Source: Clusia tigrina (taxonomy: Eukaryota; Arthropoda; Insecta; Diptera; Clusiidae). From it: a DNA stretch of 64,000 bases. The position numbers and the translations under genes are program-made. Location: contig OV050030.1 of assembly GCA_920105625.2 (NCBI GenBank), positions 322,572,531-322,636,530 of the forward strand, read 5' to 3'. Shown here piece after piece: positions 25,357 to 35,314 of this stretch; the first letter of the stretch is position 1; each line of letters opens with the position of its first letter. Below the pieces are notes generated by a model that was not told the origin of the DNA, ran no database searches, and worked only from the letters and a program-made list of their open reading frames with translations.

Positions 25357-26396
25357 ATCGTTGAGGGGATGTTGCACTGCGACCTATAAGATCTATTGTG
25401 CCCCCTTCGTGGACCTAGAGTATTTCTCTTAGCCCAATTCCCTCGATGAATTGGAGTATTGGTCCTACTTCACAGAGTCTGAGTTCGTCATCGAGTATGA
25501 TGAATACGCCAAGGTGTTTCCAAATGGAGATGATGCTCCTTTCTTGGCAAGTTTGTCTGCCATCTCGTTTCCATTAATCCCTACATGCCCCGGAACCCAT
25601 AGAATCCACACCTGATTGAGTTGGCCTAGGATGTTCAGCGTATCAATGCACTCCATCACCAGTTTTGATGTAACTTGGTGAGATTTAAGTGCTTTGATAG
25701 CTGCCTGGCTGTCAGTCAGTATTGCTATTCTGCGATTCCGATTGTTTCGTTCGAGATTAAAGTGCGCACATCTATCTATCGCGTATACTTCCGCTTGAAA
25801 AATAGAGGTGTTCTTACCTGAAGGTTCAGAGTATCTTTTCCCTGGTCCAAATACACCCGCCCCGGCTCCATCGTCACTGAGTGAGCCGTCAGTGTACCAT
25901 GTCATCATGTATTGGTCTACCTTGTATGTTTCTGATATACCTTCCCAATCTTTTTTATTACTAAGTTCAGTTTTAAAATGTTTCTTAAAGCTGAACGTTG
26001 GGAGTATGGAGTCCTTTGGCATCGAGATTTCAGGAAGTTGCTTAACGAGAAGTTCTATCTTCCTGTGCTGGTGTTGTTTCCAGCCACCCTCAAAATCGCC
26101 CTCCTCGCTTGGGACTGGATATAAATATGAAGAGTGAGATCCAAGAGTACCTCCATTGATACAGTTGGACATGTTCGCATAGCTCCCGTAACACATACAC
26201 ATGCAAGTCTTTGTATCTTGCTAAGAGTGTTAATTACTGTCTGCTGATTCGTGCAGTTTTCCCAGACTAATGCCACATAGGTTATCATTGGCCTGACAAT
26301 TGCTGTGTATATCCATCGCAGGATTTTTGGTGTACAGCCCCAACTTTTGCCCGCAATAGTTCTACACGTCATGAAAGTTTTGTCTACTACCTTCTC
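25357..26396 (-). pseudogene. Non-LTR fragment copy 8 with intact RNase H frame
   Basis: An open 245-aa RNase H frame lies at 25465-26202, matching that of copy 4. This is the last doubly deleted copy before the long right-edge element. Confidence 0.8.
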
Positions 26397-28159
26397 ATAT
26401 GGTTGTCAATTATATGTATTCTTGATTGCACATTCTTACAATTAAAAATTTATCCGGTAAAAACTTGTAAGTTGTCTATTAACCATTTGACACTTTACTC
26501 TTTCATTTTCTCTCTCGATGTAATTTTTTGGTGTAAGCGAACGCCTCACATACAAAAATGATGATAATCTGTATAAATTTGTTGTGAAGTGTTACCGCAC
26601 CACTAGAATGATGCAGTGTGGTGGCCGCGGCTAGCTCACAGCAATGGTCGTGGTTCTTAATCCGCCACACTGCATCGGGTGGAGCAACACTACAACAAAC
26701 TCCAACTCATTTTGCCGGTTCTCAGCCAGGCATCCTCCGCCTTGACGACAAGCGAGCCCGCCCCATAATTGCCGCCTTAGCCTAACATTTTAAATATATA
26801 TTTAAACATAACTAAACATGCTACTTTTCTTAATAATTTAAATAAATAACATACCTACTTAATAATCTAAATAAATACCATATATACATATATAATTAGC
26901 TTTATCCTTATTTTTAGAGGGCGGGCGGCAGCCTCCTTTCTCCTCCGGCATCACAATTCAACTCCGATTCTTGAATGGGATGGGCCGGAAACAAGCAGTT
27001 ATCACTCTATTCAGCACAATCACTAATCAATGTAAAATTGTATTTGAATTCAAACAATTTTTTTTGGAACCGTTCACACTTTTACTGTATCGGAACAAAT
27101 AACAGGAACAACCGACGAGACGAGAGAATTTCTAAACAGTAAAATCCGGACTTTGTGGCAATTTGAATATTTTCAGTACAGGAATGTAAAAAAGGTTATT
27201 TTTCTCTCTCAAATGAGCCTAATTGAAATAAGTTGTTCGAATAAAACACTCTAATTCAATTTATATTATTTTTTGCTAACTTCAGTGCACAGTCACACAA
27301 TAAACAATTAATCCGAATACATCCACAGTAAAAACACAAATTTTAAACGCGCGCGGCAACAAAATTAATTTAAACAACTTTCTTCCCAAACACTTTAAAC
27401 GGCACAGAGACCGTTTTTTCCCTACCACTGCCTTAAATGTTTTTTCCCTTTTTCCTTAAAACCGTATTTTCCATATCCTCGGCCTCTTCCGCTATTCCAT
27501 CGTAGGTAGGTCTCGTAGGTTATTGACTGGCCGCATTCACTAGAAAAGCGGACAAGTGGAAGTAAGAAACGAAGGATAGAATCAAAACAAACATACAGAC
27601 GGTAGACGCCAAAAACCACGATCGCAACAGAAGTTAACTTAAATTGTAATTTAACTTCTGAAACTGTGATCGAGTAATCAATAAGAAATAAATCTAGGAA
27701 ATAAATTGGAACTGTAATTATTGATTGTGCCGTAGAAACAGATAAGGCCACTTCATTTATTTAGTGAAATTTATCGCTTTCGAATCGGAACCCGATTTGT
27801 GAATATTTCGCAGCTGATTCAGTAGAGGGAACGCTGATGTCTAGAAGCATTATAAGATAAGTACGAAGATAGATATTAATAAGACTAATCGATAGACGGC
27901 ATCCAGTAAAGTTACGCATAATGATCACTAGGTCGACCTCTCGATAATCTACTATTGAAATATCTCCTGTGGTACCAAATTGGGTTATATTTTCAATTAA
28001 ATTTCTTTTCAATTATTTGTTCTGTCCTCGTTACGGGTCGTTTTATACAAATTCCTGCTATAACATATTTTTTTAAGTGGTTGATTTGATGTAGAATGCA
28101 TTGTATAAGACATATTGAATTTATTCTACTTCCAAAAATTTATCAGATATTTTATTACT
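26397..28159. repeat. Array spacer 8 (1763 bp)
   Basis: Same spacer with a 4-bp duplication near 28080 (AAGTGGTTGATTTG against AAGTGATTTG elsewhere). It shares the spacer 3 and 5 variants GTATTTGAATTC and AATAAGAAATAAATC. It abuts the 3' end of the longest non-LTR copy. Confidence 0.85.
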
Positions 28160-31100
28160 ATCGTTGAGGGGATGTTGCACTGCGACCTATAAGATCTATT
28201 GTGCCCCCTTGGTGGACCTAGAGTATTTCTCTTAGCCCAATTCCCTCGATGAATTGGAGTATTGGTCCTACTTCACAGAGTCTGAGTTCGTCATCGAGTA
28301 TGATGAATACGCCAAGGTGTTTCCTTCTCTTGTGCATCAGGGCAAGGCAAGTTCCTAACACATGTTGTGCGGTCTCGTCCTCTTTTTTGCAGAACCTACA
28401 AAGAGAATCAGGAAAAATTCCCAGTTTTGTTAGGTGATAATTCAACCTACAATGTCCTGTTAACAGTCCTGTAATGATTCTCAAGTTGTTCTTCGTTAGA
28501 TTCATACAGACCTCGTAGCGTTTTGCGTTGTATGTCTATAGCGCTAATTTGGAATGTGATAACCCCGGTAATTTTTCCCAGTATAATCTTCTTTGTATAT
28601 CCTCTACTTCCCGGATAATACGGGAGATGTTACCAGATCCTAATCCACAGAGTGGTTCGGGTCCTACAAATGGAGATGATGCTCCTTTCCTGGCAAGTTT
28701 GTCTGCCATCTCGTTTCCATTAATCCCTACATGCCCCGGAACCCATAGAATCCACACCTGATTGAGTTGGCCTAGGATGTTCAGCGTATCAATGCACTTC
28801 ATTACCAGTTTTGATGTAACTTGGTGAGATTTAAGTGCTTTGATAGCTGCCTGGCTGTCAGTCAGTATTGCTATTCTGCGATTCCGATAGTTTCGTTCGA
28901 GATTAAAGTGCGCACATCTATCTATCGCGTATACTTCCGCTTGAAAAATAGAGGTGTTCTTACCTGAAGGTTCAGAGTATCTTTTCCCTATCCAAATACA
29001 CCCGCCCCGGCTCCATCGTCACTGAGTGAGCCGTCAGTGTACCATGTCATCATGTACTGGTCTACCTTGTATGTTTCTGATATACCTTCCCAATCTTTTT
29101 TATTACTAAGTTCAGTTTTAAAATGTTTCTTAAAGCTGAACGTTGGGAGTATGGAGTCCTTTGGCATCGAGATTTCAGGAAGTTGCTTAACGAGAAGTTC
29201 TATCTTCCTGTGCTGGTGTTGTTTCCAGCCACCCTCAAAATCGCCCTCCTCGCTTGGGACTGGATATAAATATGAAGAGGAGTGAGATCCAAGAGTACCT
29301 CCATTGATACAGTTGGACATGTTTGCATAGCTCCCGTAACACATACATATGCAAGTCTTTGTATCTTGCTAAGAGTGTTAATTACTGTCTGCTGATTCGT
29401 GCAGTTTTCCCAGACTAATGCCACATAGGTTATCATTGGCCTGACAATTGCTGTGTATATCCATCGCAGGATTTTTGGTGTACAGCCCCAACTTTTGCCC
29501 GCAATAGTTCTACACGTCATGAAAGTTTTGATAGCTTTCTGTTGAATTTGCTCAATGTGGGTTTTCCACAGTAATTTTTGGTCTAAGACGATACACAAGA
29601 ATTTTGCTTCTTTCTGAAGTTCTATCTCTATACCGTCTAAACGGATAGGTTTAAGATGCGCGAGTTTATACTTTCTTGTGAATGGTACTAACGTTGTTTT
29701 TGCTGGATTAATATTCAGCCCAACCTTGGCGCACCATCTCTTCGTTAGTTTAAGTCCTAGCTGAATTCTATCACATAGAGTATCCTCAAATTTGCCTCTA
29801 CAGATGATGGCTATGTCGTCCGCATAGCCCTGAAATGACAGACCATTGTTTTCTAGTTCTACCAATAGCTCGTCTACTACTATACTTCACATAAGTGATA
29901 GCACACCTCCTTGTGGGCAACCCCGTGTGGTGTTAGCGATTATATTTCCTGTACTAGTTGGTATATCTACCTTCTTGGTATGAAGCATATTGCTCATCCA
30001 AGAAGCTAGAGTATTGTCAACCCCTCTTCTTGTAAGAGCTCTTCTGATAGCGTCATGTGAAGTATTGTCAAAAGCACCTTCTATGTCTAGGAAGGCGCAT
30101 AGCGCCGTTTTCTTCTTTCCTAAGCTATCCTGCAGTAAGTTCGTCAGTTGGTATAGTGCAGTTTCAGTGGAATGTCCTGCTCTATATGGATGCTGACAGG
30201 AGTGCAGCGGGTTTCGTATTAAAACCGTGGTCCGGATGTAGTTGTCTACTACCTTCTCTACAGTTTTTAGAGCAAAGGATGTCAGGCAGATTGGCCTGAA
30301 CGATTTTGAATGGAGGGGGTCCCTCTTACCTACCTTAGGCAAAAATACCACATTTGCCCTTCTCCAAATCTTAGGTATGTAACCAAGCGCTATACTGCTT
30401 CTTGCTATTCTCGTCAATGGACCTAATAGCTGCTCTATACCCTTCTGGAGTAGGGCAGGAAAAATTCCGTCTACCCCAGGTGATTTCAATGGTTTAAAAG
30501 TGTTAACTGCCCATCTAATCCTCGGTTCCGTGCAAATTTCGCTTGCTATGACCCATTCATTTCTGCTTATTCTTCCCAGATTTTCAGTATGTTCTGTCCC
30601 TGCTCCAACATATGCGGAAGATCCTGGGAAGTGTGTATCAAGAAGTAATTCTACTCTCTCTTCTTCATTTTCGGTGAAGGAACCTTCCTCTTTTTTAAGG
30701 TTGGTGGATGATATAGCCTTTGGTACTCACTTTATATAGTTTTGAAACCTCAGTGGTGTGCTCAATGCTTTCGCAAAAATTTCTGAAACTTTTGCGTTTT
30801 GCTTCTCTAATCTCTTTGTTGTAGAGTGTTAGAGTCCTTCTGTATTTAGTCCAATCCCCTCTAATTTTTGATCTATTAGATAGCCTACGAACCTCAGTTC
30901 TTAGTTTCTTTAAATCATTGTTCCACCAAGGTATGTCCTTGGTAGAGCTTACCTTGCTTATTGGACAGCTGTCTTCGTATGAATCAATAATTGCTTTATT
31001 GAGACTTTCTACAGTAGTTTCTAGTTGTATTTCGTTTCTGATGCAGTCGCATAATTCTAGTTGCCTTAGGTTTGCATTCAGATTGCTTAAATATTTTTTT

Positions 31101-31671
31101 CCTCGGATTCCTTAAAGTTCTTTGCGTTAATTGCAGCCCCTCTATGTCAAATCGTAGTATCCTATGATCGGACATTGATGGTCCGTTGGATACTATCCAA
31201 TTCTTAACAAGACTAAAGCCCCAGGTATTTCCTAAGGTTATGTCTAAGACTTCTTTCCGTACGCTAGTTACGAAAGTGGGTGTCTTACCCACATTGAGAA
31301 TTTCTAATTTATTACTAATGATAAATTCAAGACGGTACTCAACACGCTTGTTGGTGTCTGTGCTGCCCCATACCTTGTTATGCGCATTGGCGTCACATCC
31401 AAGTATTAGAGGTTGCTTCTTCCTTTCACAGAACTCCACCAGTTTGTAGACAAGCTTGGGTGAGACCCGAGTATCTTCCCCTGGTAGGTATCCTGATGCA
31501 AATACAACTTCACGTGTACACCCGTTGATATTGATCGGGATCTGCACCGCTACAAGATCTCTAGAGAGAAACTCTGGAAGACATAAGTATTTCATATTTT
31601 TCATTAGTACTATGCAGGCTCTTGGGTTATCACACCTGATGTCCCATATTACCTGCGTATCAGATGCAACC
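28160..31671 (-). pseudogene. Non-LTR retrotransposon copy 9 pol (EN, RT, RNase H, zinc knuckle), cut by LTR insertion
   Basis: This is the most complete copy, read right to left. The endonuclease C-terminal half (31095-31671) has LILGCDANAHNKVWGS and MSDHRILRF. A linker is readable in a second frame (about 30706-31090; KDIPWWNNDLKKL). RT (29330-30490) has KSPGVDG, FLDIEGAFDN, GCPQGGVLS and YADD (about 29815-29826). RNase H (about 28700-29060) is followed by the CRFCKKEDETAQHVLGTC knuckle (28218-28505). Domain order fits R1/LOA/I-like elements that encode RNase H. Breaks are frameshifts near 31095 and 30710, TGA replacing a Trp codon at 29886-29888, and a frameshift near 28988. The 5' end is removed by the Ty3/gypsy LTR, so ORF1 and the first endonuclease motifs are not in the window. 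Confidence 0.85.
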
Positions 31672-32067
31672 TGTGAGGAGCAAATTTTAGGCGTAAATTT
31701 GCCCCTACATATTTAGTTTTGCCATAACGCCCCAAACGTGTATATTTAAAATAGGGGCCAAGTGCTTAAACAACCAACCCTAAAATATATACGTTAATAG
31801 TCCTAAGAATTTGGCACCTCCCACTTTCATTGCTAAAACCACACACACAACCGCCATCATATTTAGTGCAGCAGCCATCATACAAGTGAGTCTAAGACAC
31901 CTCCCACCATAGTAATGCTACCAACAACAAGTGTTATACTCTGCATTGGGAGGACAGAAGACACAGCCACAATTAAGTCAGACAGTGGAACCCTGTGATA
32001 AGCGACGAAAAACATGCAAAGAATATCACACAAACAATTGTGCAACCGGCTGACCACAGTTAAAATA

Positions 32068-32169
32068 ATATGAATTTACAACAACAGTGCCCAACGCACT
32101 GATATGAATTCACAACAACAGTGCCCAACGCACTGATATGAACTTACAACAACAGTGCCTAACGCAATG
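32068..32169 (+). repeat. 34-bp tandem repeat x3 in LTR1
   Basis: Three consecutive units of the form ATATGAATTCACAACAACAG plus GTGCCCAACGCACTG-type sequence. The third has diverged (CCTAACGCAATG). The same triplet occurs in every complete LTR. Confidence 0.85.
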
Positions 32170-32734
32170 CTAGAAATTTACAAGAGATCGCGACAGAAGT
32201 TGCCGACTGCATTAGTTCGGAAAATAACCCACTAACAACACCCAAAAACGAAGGCCAAGCACAAAGTGGAATACGACAGACCGATCGCTAAGCACACCAA
32301 CAGACCGGACAAAGCATAAAGAGGAGAAGCAAAATTAAATATCCAATATTTAATATTTTTAAATATTTTATGCCATCGATATAAAATATCAACAAAGTGC
32401 TGAAGGTGGCCGAAGGACAAATAGCAACAACAACAAACAACACAAGGAACAACAACAAGGTAAATCATCACAACAACAACACAATATTGAAGGTGGCCCA
32501 AGGTCAAATTCAAACGAGAAGAACAATGCGGGAAACCGTAGCAACATGCCACAACAAACTACAGTTCCCGCACAACAACAACTATTGGATGATCTACACT
32601 AAACCTGGAGCATAAAAGCAGGAGCAACTGGCAACCCAGCCTCTTTCTTTCATTCGGCATCCGGCAGACACGACGCTCTTTCTTTCATTCGGCATCAGGC
32701 AGACCAGACGCATCGTACTAAACAGAGTTATACG

Positions 32735-33828
32735 CACTGACAATCGCAACAGAAGCTAGGGGAATCTAGAGGAGATTATGGTTTATAATCGATTCTCTGC
32801 TAGAAACCCACACTGACAAACGCAACAGAAGCTAGGGGAATCTAGAGGAGATTATGGTTTATAATCGATTCTCTGCTAGAAACCCACACTGACAAACGCA
32901 ACAGAAGCTAGGGGAATCTAGAGGAGATTATGGTTTATAATCGATTCTCTGCTAGAAACCCACACTGACAAACGCAACAGAAGCTAGGGGAATCTAGAGG
33001 AGATTATGGTTTATAATCGATTCTCTGCTAGAAACCCACACTGACAAACGCAACAGAAGCTAGGGGAATCTAGAGGAGATTATGGTTTATAATCGATTCT
33101 CTGCTAGAAACCCACACTGACAAACGCAACAGAAGCTAGGGGAATCTAGAGGAGATTATGGTTTATAATCGATTCTCTGCTAGAAACCCACACTGACAAA
33201 CGCAACAGAAGCTAGGGGAATCTAGAGGAGATTATGGTTTATAATCGATTCTTTGCTAGAAACCCACACTGACAAACGCAACAGAAGCTAGGGGAATCTA
33301 GAGGAGATTATGGTTTATAATCGATTCTCTGCTAGAAACCCACACTGACAAACGCAACAGAAGCTAGGGGAATCTAGAGGAGATTATGGTTTATAATCGA
33401 TTCTCTGCTAGAAACCCACACTGACAAACGCAACAGAAGCTAGGGGAATCTAGAGGAGATTATGGTTTATAATCGATTCTCTGCTAGAAACCCACACTGA
33501 CAAACGCAACAGAAGCTAGGGGAATCTAGAGGAGATTATGGTTTATAATCGATTCTCTGCTAGAAACCCACACTGACAAACGCAACAGAAGCTAGGGAAA
33601 TCTAGAGGAGATTATGGTTTATAATCGATTCTCTGCTAGAAACCCACACTGACAAACGCAACAGAAGCTAGGGGAATCTAGAGGAGATTATGGTTTATAA
33701 TCGATTCTCTGCTAGAAACCCACACTGACAAACGCAACAGAAGCTAGGGGAATCTAGAGGAGATTATGGTTTATAATCGATTCTCTGCTAGAAACCCACA
33801 CTGACAAACGCTACAGAAGCTAGGGGGA
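32735..33828 (+). repeat. 76-bp minisatellite, 14 units plus partial, LTR1
   Basis: Units start CACTGACAAACGCAACAG and end GCTAGAAACCCA. The exact spacing is 14 x 76 bp (32735-33798), followed by a 30-bp partial unit with CTACAG in place of CAACAG. Each unit contains GATTAT-GGTTT-ATAATC inside outer TCTAG/CTAGA arms, an imperfect hairpin of about 40 nt. Rare variants are AATCGCAAC in unit 1, CTTTGC near 33250 and GGGAAATC near 33598. Confidence 0.95.
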
Positions 33829-34019
33829 CATATAGTTCAACTGTGTCCATATTTAAGTTTAGTAAAAATAATGGTATCAAGTAGTTAAGCCTTTTTAAAA
33901 TTAATAAATAAATAAAATAATTAAATCAACGTAAACAAGCTTTGAATACTTTAGAGATTTTCTGTAAACGACTCCTGGAAATCCGGCGAGCTTACCCCGG
34001 CGAAAACGAATCGTTACAG

Positions 34020-34037
34020 TGGCACCCGAGCAGGGAC
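34020..34037 (+). other. Primer-binding site, internal copy 1
   Basis: TGGCACCCGAGCAGGGAC starts one base after the LTR. It differs at two positions from the sequence complementary to the 3' end of animal tRNA-Lys(UUU) as I know it. It is the expected place for minus-strand priming. The tRNA assignment is inference. Confidence 0.75.
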
Positions 34038-34111
34038 TTGAGAATAAAGAGAGTAAATACAACAAAGCTATATTATCCAACCCACGTCCCATCACCAGAG
34101 TCTGACACAGG

Positions 34112-35314
34112 ATGGGAAAGACGAGTTGGGTGTACACCGTGCGAAAAGACCAACTGGTAGTCTCTTGTGTCGAGTTTGGCCTAGAGGCCACGGGCATAGT
34201 GGAAGAGCTACGAAAGAGGCTTGCGGAGTTCATCACCGACACAGAGATGACTCTAGACCAGGAGGTTCGGCTGGCAGAGCTACAGGCCCGACTCACGAGG
34301 AGTTTGTCGCCTGGACCCAGTTCACATCTAAGAGCTAGCCCCAGCGTAGAGAGACCTATAAGCCCCGGAGCATCGACAGACACGAAGAAAGCAGCGGGAA
34401 TATCTGATACCGCGTTCCAGACAGTAGTCCCTGAAGTCTCGCGAAGCGGGATAGCCATCTACTCGGCAGTCATCGACCACATTAGGAAATGGTCCTTGAA
34501 ATATGATGGAGGGCATGACCCGATAGCTTTTATAGAGCGAGTGGAAGAATTATCGGAAGTCTATGGACTAAACAAGCACATACTGCCTCGAACTATGCCA
34601 GAACTCCTAAAGGAGCGTGCTCTGCTCTGGTATAGAAACAACAACCGAGCATGGGTTGATTGGGCTTTATTCAAAAAGGACTTCTTGAAGTTTTTCCTAC
34701 CCACCAGGTACTTCGAAAAGCTGGAGGATGAAATTCGCCAACGACGGCAAAACCCACGTGAACACTTCAAACAGTACGTGGTAGAACTTCAAAATCTGAT
34801 GCGTCACGCAGGATACACGGAGGCCCAGAAATTAGAACGAATCTTTCGCAACAGCCTAGAGGAATACCAGTGGTATGTCCGTCGAAAGGATTTCGATACG
34901 CTGGAAGAATTGGTGGAAATGGCGGAAGACCTCGAGGGCATACGTGGTGACAACGAGACTTCACGAGCAGCACCACCACGACCACCGCCACCACGACCAC
35001 CACCAACACGCCACGAGATACAACCACGGGTCGAGCGCATGTCCCCATGCGAAACCAGAAACCGACAAGTAGCACCGGCCAACTGTACCAACAAGGTGGT
35101 ACCTATAAATCCACGAACAGCATGCAGAAGATGTGGTCAGTCTGATCACATAGCGCGACACTGCCGCAATGCCCAAGTACTTTTTTGTTGGGAGTGCGGT
35201 AGGAGAGGAACTAGAACAGTTGAATGCTGTAGGACGGTAGGGGGAAACGAGCGGGGCTGCCGCCAGCAACGAGGCATGGAGCAGCCCACGGACAACAAGC
35301 CTCAAACGCAGTAA
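34112..35314 (+). CDS. gag: Gag polyprotein, Ty3/gypsy copy 1
   Basis: The 400-residue structural protein would form the particle and bind the RNA. Residues 1-45 have a short helical segment (KDQLVV...EELRKRLAEF). Residues about 125-275 match the retrotransposon gag capsid region (HDPIAFIERVEEL, ALLWYRNN, FEKLEDEIRQRRQNPREHF). Residues 287-300 are Pro/Arg rich. Knuckle 1 is C338-x2-C341-x4-H346-x4-C351. Knuckle 2 is C359, C362, C372 with Thr367 where His is expected. The ATG at 34112 is the first in frame after the primer site and gives the full domain. Pol overlaps in the -1 frame. Confidence 0.9.
   Translation: MGKTSWVYTVRKDQLVVSCVEFGLEATGIVEELRKRLAEFITDTEMTLDQEVRLAELQARLTRSLSPGPSSHLRASPSVERPISPGASTDTKKAAGISDTAFQTVVPEVSRSGIAIYSAVIDHIRKWSLKYDGGHDPIAFIERVEELSEVYGLNKHILPRTMPELLKERALLWYRNNNRAWVDWALFKKDFLKFFLPTRYFEKLEDEIRQRRQNPREHFKQYVVELQNLMRHAGYTEAQKLERIFRNSLEEYQWYVRRKDFDTLEELVEMAEDLEGIRGDNETSRAAPPRPPPPRPPPTRHEIQPRVERMSPCETRNRQVAPANCTNKVVPINPRTACRRCGQSDHIARHCRNAQVLFCWECGRRGTRTVECCRTVGGNERGCRQQRGMEQPTDNKPQTQ
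35242..35287 (+). promoter_or_regulatory. Candidate -1 ribosomal frameshift signal, copy 1
   Basis: The slippery heptamer G GGA AAC is in the gag frame at 35242-35248. A 5-nt spacer and an exact 7-bp stem follow: GGGCTGC (35254-35260) with GCAGCCC (35281-35287). The -1 frame is open from 35233, just upstream, so a shift here joins gag to the protease. Heptamer pattern, spacer length and direction all fit the classic retroviral arrangement. Function is inferred. Confidence 0.7.

Larger units (their letters stand above)
31672..34018 (+). repeat. Ty3/gypsy LTR1 (2347 bp)
   Basis: It runs from TGTGAGGAGC to TCGTTACA (TG...CA ends). A primer-binding site follows after one base. Inside are an exact inverted repeat GCAAATTT/AAATTTGC (31680-31702), three 34-bp direct repeats (32068-32169), a CATAAAAG TATA-like box near 32610, a 35-bp duplication (32641, 32676) and a 14-unit 76-bp minisatellite. 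AATAAATAAATAAAATA poly(A)-signal-like sequence lies near 33901-33920. It lacks 28 bp near 32018 that every other LTR has. The left flank is the non-LTR endonuclease domain. Confidence 0.9.

Noticed and set aside
32232..32615. Overlapping 106-aa minus and 72-aa plus frames inside the LTR
   Set aside because: They come from CAA-rich low-complexity LTR sequence (Cys/Val-rich antisense, Asn-rich sense) and repeat with each LTR. No sign of coding selection.
32735..33828. 76-bp repeats as a CRISPR-like array
   Set aside because: Units are contiguous with no unique spacers, lie inside an LTR and vary in number between LTRs. This is a minisatellite in eukaryotic DNA.
33901..34458. 185-aa minus-strand frame over the LTR end and gag start
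   Set aside because: It is antisense to gag and the primer site, is carried along in every copy, and has no domain. It is a shadow frame.
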